The notes below the pieces were generated by a model. The model was given only the letters and a program-made list of their open reading frames with translations, made no database searches and was not told the origin of the DNA. A stretch of 47,212 nt of DNA. Origin: a virus. A program made the translations under genes and the position numbers. The stretch is taken from the IMG/VR virus record IMGVR_UViG_3300009172_000010, positions 1 through 47,212 of that record; one strand, written 5' to 3'. Numbering within the stretch: position 1 is the stretch's first letter; every line of letters begins with the position of its first letter. Positions 26,062-36,691 of this stretch are shown here, piece by piece.

Positions 26062-29000
26062 ATGAGCTACAAGCAACAAACTGGTGGATTGAACATTGAT
26101 CTCGAAGAGGCCCTAGATTCTGGGGGCGCCTCTGGAGATTATACCTCTGTAATAAATACAAACGACGCGCTTCGCGATCCACGTTTCTTATTGGATTTAC
26201 GCGAGCACTATGATGAGACTGGCGGGCGCGGAATTTCCGACGAGCAGCTCATTGAAAAATTCTATCGCGACAAAGTCTGGGCTGACTTCAACACCTTCAG
26301 CGCGGTATCTGATGCTGCATCAGCCTACGGCATGGGTGAAGACGCGCGCAAGCGCGCGAAGCGTATCGAAACAGTCTACCGTCAACTACCTATGCCCTGG
26401 CAGGAGGGTGGTCGAGGCATGGCGTCGGCAACCGGAGATGTCGCCGGAGCGGTCATCATGGACCCGGTCAATCTCATACCCGGCTTCGCTGCCGGGAAGG
26501 CGGCGTTGACAGCAGGTCGGGCTGCAATGATTGCTGGCAAAAGCGCCCCTATCTTGCGCGGCGTGGGTAAAGGTGCTGCCGTTGGTGCTGGTTCCGAGGC
26601 GCTAATCTCTGGCGGCCAAGCCGCTGTCCACGACACGGCCCTCCAAGCCCGCGACGTGCAGCTTGGCCTGCAAGATGAAATAGACCTCGGACGAACCGCA
26701 CTGGCCACTACAGTTGGCACTGTAGCTGGCGGCGGTATTGGTGGCCTTATCGGTGCAGGCGCTGGTGCTATAGGCGCAAAGCGAGGCGTTTCACAGGTAG
26801 AAAATGCAATACGCCTTGGCCTGACGCCTGAACAAATTGACAATATGACCCCCGCCGATTGGGCGGAGTTTACTAAAGCAACCCAAGACACCGCTGCCTT
26901 ACTTCCCGACGAGCAAGACACCGCTGGCCTAATTCCCGACGAGACTGTCGAGGCACCTCCCGAAGTTGTTCCCGATGCCCCGCCAGACAATCGCACTGTC
27001 TTAGAGCAGCAATTCGACCTGATGGGCGACGAGCTTGACCGGAAACTTGGGTTAGAGCGCCAAGCAGCAGCAGCTTTAAAGGCTGATGGGGGAACAGCGG
27101 AGCAGCTTGAAGAAGCAAGCGACAACCTGCGCCGTTACAACGTCTTTAAAAATCTTAGCAAACGGCTCCGCGCCAGTGAGAAGGAGATAGACGTACTCCT
27201 TCAGTCATCAGATTTGAAGAAACAGAAGCTGGGGCAGCAGCGCCAAGCACTTCTTGACGATGCAATCACCGATCTTCTGGCCGCGACGAGGAAAGACGAC
27301 GGCACTATCGACGTATCCGTACTAAACCGGAAGGTCGATGAGGCAGTAGGCACTTCGACAGAAGCTCCCGCACCCACGACAGAAGCCACGACAGAAGCTG
27401 CGCCGGGGAATGTCCCCGAAGCAGAAGCGCCTGCGTCTGCGCCTGAAGCTCCGACTGCCGAGGTAGTTGATGTAAATTATTCCACTCCTACGGTGGCGAG
27501 TTCCACTGAATCCGCACTCGCTCTTGTGGGAAAATCAACTCCAGACATCCAGCGTTACATCGACGAAGGAAAAGTTCAGCTCGGTAGGTCAGGTAAGTTT
27601 ACAAACAAAAGTTTTAAGCAGTTAAAGACTGCTCTCGATTCAGAAGAACCAGCCGCAGCCCCCCAGGCCGATGCGCCTGCATCCACCCGAACGTGGGAAG
27701 ATGTCGAGAAGGACGTCGAGAACGGCGTGATTAACCTGGACGAAGCAGGAACGCAGCTTGAAGCGATGGGCATAGACCCAGCGGATTTGGGCGGCGAAAT
27801 GATGACGGCCCGCGAATACTTCGAGGCGATCAGGGCCGCAGAAATTGAGAGCGATGCCACCCCCGTATTTTCTCCAATAGCGCTAAAGCAGCGACAACAA
27901 GCCCTGATAAAAGGCACCGATTGGCGCAACATTACCGGCACAGGTGCGAAGGGAAAAATAACTAAAAAGGACATCACCAACGCTTCGGTAGACCCGGCGT
28001 ACACGAAGTCCGTGATGGACGACCTAGACACCATCTTACCTGAAGCGTCTGTAATCGGTGATGAACTGACGCGGTCGGAGATGCGTAATCTTGTCCGCGC
28101 GCTGGCTAATGACCCCGAGTTTTCTTCAGACGCCGACGACGTCCTCGCGATGTTTGATTATCATCATGCTCGCTCTCTCGACGAGGTTCTCTCCGATGTA
28201 AAATTCGGTCGATTAACCAAAGAAGATGCGGCCTTAGAAATAAAACAATCCGGTCGGCAACCGAAAAATTCTGAAGGAAAGTCTGTCTCAAAAAAAGAAT
28301 GGGAGGCACGACTCAATAGGCAAAAACTAGACAGCATATCAAACGAAATCGTCCAGTGGACGCAAAGCGAAATTAAATTGATGCGGGACTTGTCCCGAAA
28401 AATAATGGAGGACGGCGCTACATCCAAGGTAGATGCCGACAGCCAAGCCCAATTGCAGGTCTTGCAGCGCAAACTCAAAGGCAAGACAGCGGTAAGCTCC
28501 GGCGATCTTAGCTCTAGCGCGAAGCGAGTCGCTGAGACAAAGAACATTGAAGGGGCAGGGCGCGACCCTAACACAGGGAAAATACAAGGCATCCTCCGCG
28601 CAGGGATACCGACCAGCGAAGGTCGAACGATAAACACTTCCGGTTTGGATCAGGGAGAAGAGAAATTCATAAGCACCGCTAGTTTCGGAGCGCAGGAGGC
28701 ATTGCTCAGGGCGAAGCAGAACGGTGTAATTACAGAATTTTCTCCAGCGCAATCAGTCCGTCAGGTAATGACGATGTCGGGGAAGAAAGACTTCCCGGCA
28801 GGCAGTGCGCTATTTGCTGACCCACGTACAAACAGGATTTATGACAGCAGAGAGACAGCACTTACCGCTCGGGGAGAGCTAACATCGAAGCCTTCTCCAG
28901 TGTCGACTTCAGCCCCCGGCGCACCCTCTGAACTCTTGGCGTTAATCCGGGCTGCAATTGCGAGCAACGATGGCGCAGCTTTAAAGAGGCTTATCAAAAG

Positions 29001-32000
29001 ACAGAAGCAACCAGATCAAAATATCACTCCTGATACCCTAACAGACCCCCTTCCTAATACCCTAACAGCCCCCCGCGCGACGGAAGACACACCTCTCGTA
29101 TATGGCGACCGTGTCTTGGTCGTGCAGAGAGTAGGCAACGAGGCTGACATCCGCCTCGCTGGCCCATCACAGCGGGTAGACGGGAAGGGCGTACAGAATC
29201 TAATCGGCGCTAACCAAAAGCCAGAAAACTGGAGTGTTCGCTACGCATTGGCCAATGAGGCCGAGGGCGTTCGGAACGCGGCAGACAGGCGTGAACTCTG
29301 GAATAGCGCGAACACGGTGGAGCAGCCATCTGGCACAGAAGATGCACCAGGAATGCGTAGGTTCGTAGGCGATGCGACTGGTATCGGCTCACCTATGCCC
29401 GCGCATGAGTTCGACGAGCTTAGTCTTAGCAATTTAAAGACCAAAGGTCTCCTCCTAAAAGGCGAGCCCGTCGATGTCCAAACATTCTTGGATAACCTCA
29501 TCTCGGAAGTAGAATTTATCAACCCGGATGGGCGAAGACTGGGACTCAAATCTGGACAGGATTTACGGCGACAGATTGTTAGTCTTGAGAAATTACCCTA
29601 CGGGAAGCAGCGGTCTAATCACCGACAGATTGCTGAATGGCTATCTGGACTACACGCCATTGAGCGAGATATTTCGCCGGGTGGCGTGGTAAGAAATACG
29701 GTAGATCGTGCGGAATCAATTCGTCAGGTGGAGGCTATATTCACGCGGTTCTCGCCGGATGAAGTAGCCATTGCTGGTCGAATAATCTCCAGACTTGGCG
29801 GTGATCCGTCAGTTGGCCCTGTTCTTAGAGAGGCCCCTAACAGCCAGTACAGCGCCTATTCAGCCGGTCCTGATGACAACTTCATTCGTCTGTCTTCCAC
29901 GTTAAATGGTTCTACAGAACGGGTATCCTCCCCTGCAACAGAAAACCTCCTGCATGAGCTAGGCCACTGGTCCTATCGTAATATACTTACGCCAGAGGAC
30001 AGGTCGGAGTTTTGGCGAACAGCCGAGAATAGTATGTACCGAGGAGGTGAGGATGACGCTGGGCTCGTTATGCCAGAATCTCCGCCTCACATAAATAATC
30101 AAGTCAATCCTCAAGAATATTTCGCAAATCAGTTCGCGCACTGGGCGATGAAAAATCGCACCGATGGTGTCTTTGCGACCGAAACTTACTGGCGAAAGAT
30201 CAATCGGTATGTTGAGCAAATTTTTAACTGGTTCGTTAAGCGCCAACCCGTCGACAGCGACTTAGTCCCTCTCTTCTCAAAAATCCTTCCAGAAGAAGAT
30301 CGCCAGGTTTATCGTCTGGGAGTAGACGATCCGGTGGGGGATTTCCAGACGGCTATCGTAAAGCATAGCCTCAACATTCGCCTCGCAAGGGATAGCATTA
30401 ATAGCGCGATAAGAGAAGGTAACGATGACGCTATCATCAATGCCTTTTCGCAGGCTCAAAGCGCTCTAGCAGCGGCAGCGCCAGGGCGTGTAATTCCCGG
30501 CCAAGCCACAAATGCTGGCGCAACTTTCAGCGCGCTCCGCCCTCTCGAAAAAATGATCCGAGACCGCTTCGGCGACATCAACCAGGTCATGTCGGGTAAG
30601 GTGGATGGTCCTGTCGAGGCCAACACTGCCGCGCCAGAATTTGGAACTAGCATCTTGGGCGATGCCCAAGAACAGGCCAGCGTGCTGCAAGAATTGTGGT
30701 TAGAGGGCCACGCTGGCGGCTTCACACCGCTTGTCCGTCCGGTCGACCCCGGCGAGGAGTCCAAATTTGCGGGCAACACCTCAATTGAGGCCCTCTTTAA
30801 TATGATGGATCGTACTCTTGAGGCCGCCTTTGCAAGCGAGGGTAAAAAATTAGCAGGCGTTCCCGCCTCGATACGCTCGACGGAGACAGCCACACCGTCG
30901 GCGACAGGTAAGGCCGCTGTCGAGCGGGTAAAGAAAGGGACTAAAGCAACCGAACGCTCGGCTATACAAACCGCCAAGACACCGCGCAAAAAACGCAAAT
31001 CAAGCGGGAAGACATCTGCGGCGGAGCCGAGTGATGCTGCCGAGATTCGGTCAGCAAGTACCAAAGAGCTGGTTGACCTTTACCGCCGGGAGGCTGGCAC
31101 CGACAGGGGCCAACAGATTGCGGAGGTTATTCTGGCCCGGAGGAAAGCGGAGCCGCTGCCTGCAAAATATATAAGTCGCCCGCAGGAGATAAAATCTGCG
31201 ACAAAGTCTGATCTCTCTACAATGCTGGCCAGCGCCCTCGACGCTGCCGACAGCAAAAAGATAGACCAAATTCTTTTCGAGGTTCAACGTCGTAGCCACA
31301 ACAAAGGGAACAAAGGCATCCCTGGGTTTAAGCCTGTCTACCGCGAGGTAGGTGCGGCAATAGAGCGCGAGTTGGCCGACCATGCGGGCGTCCAGACAAA
31401 CGACGGAATACCAGCCAACGCGCGTGGCCAGGTCCGGTCGATGTTGTCGTACCTGACGCACCGCGATCCTGAAGTTCAGACGACGATGCGGACAATGACC
31501 TACAGGATGGTCAACCTACTCGGCAAGTCTCAACGCGGTGGCATCGAAGACACCAACTTTATGACAATGGGTGACATCGCCCGGATGTCTGGAGAAGACC
31601 TATCCGGTCTGGAGACAGGGGCCTTTATGGACTTCAGGGGACCGGAGTTTGGTAGTCTGCGGAAAGACCTGAGACGTCTGTCGGTCGGTCTTAACAAAGG
31701 TAAATCGACCCCCTTCGATGTAGTCCACGAGGTTAGCCATATGCTGACCCGATCTGGTCTCCTGCCAGATCGCGAGATCGATGCTATCCGTGAATCTTGG
31801 CGGTCTCTTGATATCAATGACCCCCTCAAAAAACAGACCATCGACACGTACACGAGCAAGTACGCCAACCGTGAATACACAGACATTGAAATGGACAACG
31901 TCCTCGCAGACGAATGGTTCGCGGAGAGCTTCACACGATATCTATCCGAGCGCGTAGCGAAGGGCGACATAACGCAAGCCGCTCTGACGGGTAACATGAA

Positions 32001-35000
32001 CTCGGTGGCGCTGCGAGGCACTGTCAGCCGCGCCATCGACAGGCTTGTCGAGTATGTAAGCTATGTCTTAAACGGACTGATCGGCAGGACGGACATCAAG
32101 CAGACCTTTAGGCGGATTACATTTTCCGCAGACATGCTTGAAGATGTGGGCCGCGCACCAATGTCAGCGCGTCGGCTCGCCGTCGGGCCAGAGAATGCGG
32201 CGGCTTACTCAGCAGACCGATACATGGCATCGCCACGAAATAAGAAGGCGCACATATCTAGGTTCGTCGGCAACGGTCTTGGATACGACGTGGCGAGCGA
32301 CACGCCCGTCGTTTGGTATCACGCAACGCCGGTCGCTCATAAATTTGATGCGAACACGAATCCAGATGAAGTTTTTAATGGGTCGGTGAATGGAAACTAC
32401 GGACCTGGCCAGTACCTCTCTCTTGATCCTGGCTCGACCCGAGTTTACGGGGATGCCCCGACAGCATCGGCAATCCTGCGTGCCATAGATGAAGCAGACA
32501 TCGGGGTTGAACTCAAGACAGAGCTATCCATTGACGCGCTTTACGTTTCTTCGATACGGAAAGAAATGGCGGCTCTGCGTCGCGAATACTCGATGCTCCG
32601 AGAGAACCCGTCGGGAGACGAGGTGTCGGATTTCCTGAACGGAGAACAACTCGATAGGCTGAAGGCAGAGATCGAGTCAATGGCAGAGATTGAGGTCGGG
32701 ATTAACACGAGATTTGCACGGCATGACATTGCAAGTAATCCTGGGGTGATACCCTTTTATATTAGGGCTCTCAAACCAGCAGATTTCAGTGTCAAAAAAT
32801 TCTACGAACCGGACGACCAGTTTGTTCGGTTGCTGCAAACCAATCTTCGAGACGCCGGAATAGTAAATGAAAAAGAAGTTTCTCGATTTGCGAACAGAAC
32901 GTCGGAGGGCGTAGATGGCAGGCAATTATACCAAGCCTACGTCAGTGCTTTCCGTGGTGATGGGGGCACATCAGATGGAGCGGCCAAAGAACTAGCCACT
33001 ATCTCTCTCGTAGACAACGGCTACGACAGTCTGAAAACGACGCACTACAATAGTGTCGACAGTGTAGATGTCGGTGAGGCTCTGCCTGACGGTCGGCCCT
33101 ATGGGGCAGACATTCGAGGACACGAGACAGTTGTTCTTTTCGATGAGACCCAGTCGAAAAATATCGACGCTGAGTTTTTCGACCAGTCCGACCCGAGGAT
33201 GCACTATCGCGAAGAAGGTCGCCGCAACGACTTCAGTAGTCTCAACGCCACGATTGCCGATGCTGTTATGGACGGCGCAAGCCCCAAAGATATGAACCTC
33301 GACGCGCTTGTCGAAGGTCTTGAGCAGGTCGGTGCATCCAGGCTAGAGGCAGATGCGCTTCGCTCGACAGCAGCGGGCCGACCATTAAGCGCGCCGGAGG
33401 AGCAGGCTATTCGCAAACTGTCTCCGCTCCGTCATCTTCAGGAGCAGTCTCAACGGATGGAAGGGATGGGCCTGAGATGGCTAGGAAGCTGGTATAAAGA
33501 CCACTTCCCAGATATCAACCAGCGGTTTGCCAAGACATACATGCCAATCCGTAATAAATTACGGAAGTTGCCGGATTCTGATGGCAGGGTCCGCGCTTGG
33601 GCTCGGGCAAGCAGCGGCGGTGTCGGACAAAAGCAACCAAAATCATATACGCGCATCGTCAAGGCATTGCGGCGTGGTGAAGGGTCGGCGCAGCACAAGG
33701 CGCTGTCTCCTCAAGAGCGTGAGGTTTTTACTATGGTCCGGTCGGCCATGGAAACCGAACGCGGCAACATGGTTAAGGCCGGGATGAGCGTCGGCTACCG
33801 GGAGAACTATGTTCCACAGGTCTGGAACAAAGCCTTTATCCAAAAAAATCGTGTCGAGTTTCTTCAGGATATGTCTGATTATTTCAAGCGTGAGAAGACG
33901 CGGCAAGTTCCGCCCGTGCTTGCAGATGATGCCGAAGCTATTGCCTTTGCCGAACGGATGTATCTCACACTAGCCGACGATAGTGCCGACGGAGTTCTGT
34001 CTCCCATTCATGGGTCAACGCGTAACCCCAAATTTGAGCACGCCGATTTTTCCCGCATGATCGAACTCGATCAGGACAAGTTCTCGCTCGATGCGATGGA
34101 AAAATATCTGGAAAGCGACCTCGAATTTCTTCTGACGAAGTACCTTGAGGGATCAACCCGACGCCTTAGTCACACCGAGAAACTCGGTCTGAACAGCCAC
34201 GGCGTATATGACTACATGAAGGTAATACACGGAGGCCAAGACGGCATCGCGAGTCTTTTGAGCACCAACCGCGAGTTTAGGAAAGACGTCCGGTTCGTGG
34301 GGCCTGATGGATATCCTGAATCTGCTGTGGTTATTGATACAACAAAAATGCCTTTTGTTGGGAAGGAGGCCGAGTCACAGGTTTTTTCGCGTAATCTTAT
34401 CGAGACGCACGCGACCCAAGGTAGTGGGGCAGCGAGAAAAATGCTCGACGAAGTCGCCCCAACCAGCGTGGATGGGGCTATTCCACCGACGTACCAACGT
34501 CGAGCTGACGCCATTGTTGCAGCTCTCGACGACTTCAAGGGTCAAGCAAGTCCTAAAATTATTGATGACCAATATAACTTCATCGACAACGCGATGCGCG
34601 TTGCTCGACGCCAAGCATTAACATCCGGCGGCGGGCAAGCCGCGCATAAAGCAAGTCGAGCCTTGAAGAATTTCAACTCGGTGACGCTACTGAGCTACAC
34701 CGCGCTGACGTCAATACCCGATCTGGCTCTGCCGATTGTTAGGAGCGGTAGCTTCAAATCGTGGGCCAAAGGATTGTCTCGCTGGGCATCCGACCCCGAA
34801 TACAGACAGATGCTTGGGAACATAGGCGTCGCGATGGAGAACATTATCCACGACCGAATGACATATATGTACGGCGCAGCCGACGGCAAGACAACACACG
34901 CATTCTTCAATGCGACCATGCTTACGCCGTGGACGGATATGAACCGCCAGATCGCTGGCGCGACAGCCATCGAGGCTTTCGCGACAATGCAGCGGAAGGC

Positions 35001-35916
35001 AATCAAATCACATGACCCAGAGAAATCTCTCGTTGACCAGTCGCGCGCGTACAAGACAGCGTATCGGTTTCTCAAGCGATACGGCCTAGAAGAGTTTTCG
35101 CCGCACGGGAAGAGGATTGGTGAGACATTGTCTGACGCGCGTCTGCTCGATGGTGAAATGGCAAGTGATGAGCTTCGTCGAGGCATCATAAAGTTTGCAG
35201 ACGAGAGCATTTTTACTCCAAATCCAAACGACATTCCGCTTTGGGCGCAGACACCCTTTGGCAGCCTTGCTTTCCAACTGAAATCTTTCCCGCTGATGAT
35301 GACACGGCTGACCGGCTATACGCTGTCTGAGTTTAAGAAGGGCAATGTGGCACCGCTTGCCTACCTCACGACAATCGGTCCAGCGCTAGGCGCTGGGTCG
35401 CTCGCGATCAAAGACGTTGTTCAAATGCGCGGAGGCGACGATGGAACCGATGCGGAAGTCCGCAAGCGCAACATATTGAAATCGCTTGGCTACGACGAGA
35501 AGCAGCACGGGAACGTGGACGACTTCCTGGGTTGGTATGTGACAGGGGCTGGCGCGATAGGGTGGGGCGGCCTTGCTTCCGCCCTCGCTTCTGAAGCCTA
35601 CGACGCGTCGGGTGGCGGGAACTACAGCAAGAACCGCCTTGCCTCATGGATATTTGGTCCGACGTTTGGTCTGATTAACCCCGTTGTGGATGTATTATCA
35701 GGAGTGAAAAATGCTGTGGTCGGGGGTAATGCCAGCAACGCTAAACAGCGAACAGGGGTGCGCGCAGTAGCAGGTCGACTCCCTGTTGTTGGAGGGAACA
35801 GAGCCGTCAGAGAAGGATTAGTTGATTCAATTGCCGGTGAGACACCAGAAGAATCAAGCGGTTGGGGTGGTTGGGGTGGTAGTGGGAACAGCGGATGGGG
35901 CGGCGGATGGAAATGA
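26062..35916 (+). CDS. Giant ejection/polyvalent protein with two HEXXH sites and an ART-like domain (3284 aa)
   Basis: Largest gene of the window, last in the ejection block (T7 gp16 position). Residues about 130-240 are Gly/Ala-rich hydrophobic segments (MDPVNLIPGFAAGKAALTAG; VGTVAGGGIGGLIGAGAGAI), possible membrane-penetrating parts. Low-complexity linkers follow (for instance Ala/Pro/Glu-rich 430-475, Lys-rich near 1630). Zincin 1: HELGH at 1298-1302, third ligand candidate E1352 in NPQEYFANQF. Zincin 2: HEVSH at 1889-1893 with DEWFAESF (E1951/E1955). ADP-ribosyltransferase-like: VVWYHAT (H2087), GPGQY (Y2118), GHETVVLFDE (E2355). Helical C-terminal 900 residues end in a Gly/Trp tail (GWGGWGGSGNSGWGGGWK). 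It fits the polyvalent proteins that phages inject; activities are untested. No transglycosylase or RNA polymerase motif was seen. Confidence 0.85.
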   Translation: MSYKQQTGGLNIDLEEALDSGGASGDYTSVINTNDALRDPRFLLDLREHYDETGGRGISDEQLIEKFYRDKVWADFNTFSAVSDAASAYGMGEDARKRAKRIETVYRQLPMPWQEGGRGMASATGDVAGAVIMDPVNLIPGFAAGKAALTAGRAAMIAGKSAPILRGVGKGAAVGAGSEALISGGQAAVHDTALQARDVQLGLQDEIDLGRTALATTVGTVAGGGIGGLIGAGAGAIGAKRGVSQVENAIRLGLTPEQIDNMTPADWAEFTKATQDTAALLPDEQDTAGLIPDETVEAPPEVVPDAPPDNRTVLEQQFDLMGDELDRKLGLERQAAAALKADGGTAEQLEEASDNLRRYNVFKNLSKRLRASEKEIDVLLQSSDLKKQKLGQQRQALLDDAITDLLAATRKDDGTIDVSVLNRKVDEAVGTSTEAPAPTTEATTEAAPGNVPEAEAPASAPEAPTAEVVDVNYSTPTVASSTESALALVGKSTPDIQRYIDEGKVQLGRSGKFTNKSFKQLKTALDSEEPAAAPQADAPASTRTWEDVEKDVENGVINLDEAGTQLEAMGIDPADLGGEMMTAREYFEAIRAAEIESDATPVFSPIALKQRQQALIKGTDWRNITGTGAKGKITKKDITNASVDPAYTKSVMDDLDTILPEASVIGDELTRSEMRNLVRALANDPEFSSDADDVLAMFDYHHARSLDEVLSDVKFGRLTKEDAALEIKQSGRQPKNSEGKSVSKKEWEARLNRQKLDSISNEIVQWTQSEIKLMRDLSRKIMEDGATSKVDADSQAQLQVLQRKLKGKTAVSSGDLSSSAKRVAETKNIEGAGRDPNTGKIQGILRAGIPTSEGRTINTSGLDQGEEKFISTASFGAQEALLRAKQNGVITEFSPAQSVRQVMTMSGKKDFPAGSALFADPRTNRIYDSRETALTARGELTSKPSPVSTSAPGAPSELLALIRAAIASNDGAALKRLIKRQKQPDQNITPDTLTDPLPNTLTAPRATEDTPLVYGDRVLVVQRVGNEADIRLAGPSQRVDGKGVQNLIGANQKPENWSVRYALANEAEGVRNAADRRELWNSANTVEQPSGTEDAPGMRRFVGDATGIGSPMPAHEFDELSLSNLKTKGLLLKGEPVDVQTFLDNLISEVEFINPDGRRLGLKSGQDLRRQIVSLEKLPYGKQRSNHRQIAEWLSGLHAIERDISPGGVVRNTVDRAESIRQVEAIFTRFSPDEVAIAGRIISRLGGDPSVGPVLREAPNSQYSAYSAGPDDNFIRLSSTLNGSTERVSSPATENLLHELGHWSYRNILTPEDRSEFWRTAENSMYRGGEDDAGLVMPESPPHINNQVNPQEYFANQFAHWAMKNRTDGVFATETYWRKINRYVEQIFNWFVKRQPVDSDLVPLFSKILPEEDRQVYRLGVDDPVGDFQTAIVKHSLNIRLARDSINSAIREGNDDAIINAFSQAQSALAAAAPGRVIPGQATNAGATFSALRPLEKMIRDRFGDINQVMSGKVDGPVEANTAAPEFGTSILGDAQEQASVLQELWLEGHAGGFTPLVRPVDPGEESKFAGNTSIEALFNMMDRTLEAAFASEGKKLAGVPASIRSTETATPSATGKAAVERVKKGTKATERSAIQTAKTPRKKRKSSGKTSAAEPSDAAEIRSASTKELVDLYRREAGTDRGQQIAEVILARRKAEPLPAKYISRPQEIKSATKSDLSTMLASALDAADSKKIDQILFEVQRRSHNKGNKGIPGFKPVYREVGAAIERELADHAGVQTNDGIPANARGQVRSMLSYLTHRDPEVQTTMRTMTYRMVNLLGKSQRGGIEDTNFMTMGDIARMSGEDLSGLETGAFMDFRGPEFGSLRKDLRRLSVGLNKGKSTPFDVVHEVSHMLTRSGLLPDREIDAIRESWRSLDINDPLKKQTIDTYTSKYANREYTDIEMDNVLADEWFAESFTRYLSERVAKGDITQAALTGNMNSVALRGTVSRAIDRLVEYVSYVLNGLIGRTDIKQTFRRITFSADMLEDVGRAPMSARRLAVGPENAAAYSADRYMASPRNKKAHISRFVGNGLGYDVASDTPVVWYHATPVAHKFDANTNPDEVFNGSVNGNYGPGQYLSLDPGSTRVYGDAPTASAILRAIDEADIGVELKTELSIDALYVSSIRKEMAALRREYSMLRENPSGDEVSDFLNGEQLDRLKAEIESMAEIEVGINTRFARHDIASNPGVIPFYIRALKPADFSVKKFYEPDDQFVRLLQTNLRDAGIVNEKEVSRFANRTSEGVDGRQLYQAYVSAFRGDGGTSDGAAKELATISLVDNGYDSLKTTHYNSVDSVDVGEALPDGRPYGADIRGHETVVLFDETQSKNIDAEFFDQSDPRMHYREEGRRNDFSSLNATIADAVMDGASPKDMNLDALVEGLEQVGASRLEADALRSTAAGRPLSAPEEQAIRKLSPLRHLQEQSQRMEGMGLRWLGSWYKDHFPDINQRFAKTYMPIRNKLRKLPDSDGRVRAWARASSGGVGQKQPKSYTRIVKALRRGEGSAQHKALSPQEREVFTMVRSAMETERGNMVKAGMSVGYRENYVPQVWNKAFIQKNRVEFLQDMSDYFKREKTRQVPPVLADDAEAIAFAERMYLTLADDSADGVLSPIHGSTRNPKFEHADFSRMIELDQDKFSLDAMEKYLESDLEFLLTKYLEGSTRRLSHTEKLGLNSHGVYDYMKVIHGGQDGIASLLSTNREFRKDVRFVGPDGYPESAVVIDTTKMPFVGKEAESQVFSRNLIETHATQGSGAARKMLDEVAPTSVDGAIPPTYQRRADAIVAALDDFKGQASPKIIDDQYNFIDNAMRVARRQALTSGGGQAAHKASRALKNFNSVTLLSYTALTSIPDLALPIVRSGSFKSWAKGLSRWASDPEYRQMLGNIGVAMENIIHDRMTYMYGAADGKTTHAFFNATMLTPWTDMNRQIAGATAIEAFATMQRKAIKSHDPEKSLVDQSRAYKTAYRFLKRYGLEEFSPHGKRIGETLSDARLLDGEMASDELRRGIIKFADESIFTPNPNDIPLWAQTPFGSLAFQLKSFPLMMTRLTGYTLSEFKKGNVAPLAYLTTIGPALGAGSLAIKDVVQMRGGDDGTDAEVRKRNILKSLGYDEKQHGNVDDFLGWYVTGAGAIGWGGLASALASEAYDASGGGNYSKNRLASWIFGPTFGLINPVVDVLSGVKNAVVGGNASNAKQRTGVRAVAGRLPVVGGNRAVREGLVDSIAGETPEESSGWGGWGGSGNSGWGGGWK

Positions 35917-35944
35917 CGGGATTACTCTACCTAAGAGCCATCGA

Positions 35945-36088
35945 GTGGAGCAATTCGACTGGGCAATCGATAGCAAAAGATCATGGTCCGTCGCGATTAA
36001 AGCATTGCGTGCCGAGTACCTTGCCCACCGAAAAGAGGGTGAGAGCGCGGCGGAATACATGGATAGAGGAAGGAACCTGAATGTTTAG
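35945..36088 (+). CDS. Small protein before holin (47 aa)
   Basis: Chosen frame reads MEQFDWAIDSKRSWSVAIKA then LRAEYLAHRKEGESAAEYMD from the GTG at 35945, with AAGAG 7 bases upstream, and its stop overlaps the holin start. A competing frame (from ATG 35911, overlapping the giant gene stop) gives a less protein-like sequence. Function unknown; could belong to the lysis cassette. Confidence 0.5.
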   Translation: MEQFDWAIDSKRSWSVAIKALRAEYLAHRKEGESAAEYMDRGRNLNV

Positions 36089-36482
36089 TCTAGCTGAATC
36101 TGTGATAGGTGTAGCTGGTAAAGTCCTCGACAAGTTCGTCGAAGACAAAGACCTAAAGACAAAACTCGATGCTGAACTGCGCAAGGAAATGATCTCGCTT
36201 GATGCCTTGCAGGCCCAAGCCAATGTAGAAAGTGCGAAGCATCCATCGCTGTTCGTCAGCGGCGCACGTCCTTTCCTACTCTGGGGAACCGGCTTCGGTC
36301 TCCTATGGGGCACGCTCTTCGGGCCAATCGCCGCATGGGCCTGCGCGATCTGGGCACCCGAGGCTGTCTTACCTGAGATAGAAACAGAGCAACTGACCAG
36401 TCTCGTCATGGCTCTTCTCGGGCTGGCCGGGATGCGCAGCTTTGACAAGACCAAGGGAAATGGTCGGGACAACATGCGATGA
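36081..36482 (+). CDS. Holin, GTA-type three-transmembrane family (133 aa)
   Basis: Strong ribosome-binding site (GAGGAAGGA). N-terminal charged helix (VLDKFVEDKDLKTKLDAEL), then hydrophobic stretches: PFLLWGTGFGLLWGTLFGPI, AAWACAIWAPEAVL, and LVMALLGLAGMRSFDK. This matches the holin class found next to endolysins in alphaproteobacterial phages and gene-transfer agents (PF11351-like, by recollection). It would open the inner membrane so the M15 endolysin reaches the wall. ATGA overlap with the next gene. Confidence 0.9.
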   Translation: MFSLAESVIGVAGKVLDKFVEDKDLKTKLDAELRKEMISLDALQAQANVESAKHPSLFVSGARPFLLWGTGFGLLWGTLFGPIAAWACAIWAPEAVLPEIETEQLTSLVMALLGLAGMRSFDKTKGNGRDNMR

Positions 36483-36691
36483 GTCAAAGTTGGACGTACC
36501 CGTCGCTACTAAAACTATATGGCGATTGGCGTGATGGGTCAGATATTGACGAGTTGGCAGCAAAGTACAGCCGCACAGCTAATGCAATACGGCAACAGCT
36601 ACATCTCGCTGGGGTGAAACGGTCTACCAGAAAGCTGAGTGAGGTTCGCAGAGACGCTGTCGTCGCTCGTTGGTTAGTCGATGATGTTTAG
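36479..36691 (+). CDS. Small helix-turn-helix-like protein in the lysis cassette (70 aa)
   Basis: Coupled to the holin (ATGA). The middle, YGDWRDGSDIDELAAKYSRT then ANAIRQQLHLAGVKR, looks like a helix-turn-helix. A basic C-terminus follows. It overlaps the endolysin start by 11 bases. A DNA-binding regulatory role is inferred from the fold pattern only. No other clue. Confidence 0.7.
   Translation: MSQSWTYPSLLKLYGDWRDGSDIDELAAKYSRTANAIRQQLHLAGVKRSTRKLSEVRRDAVVARWLVDDV

Noticed and set aside
26062-35916. Giant protein as an N4-type virion RNA polymerase
   Set aside because: Size is similar (about 3500 in N4), but I find no T7-like polymerase motifs, and the region has zincin and ART signatures instead.
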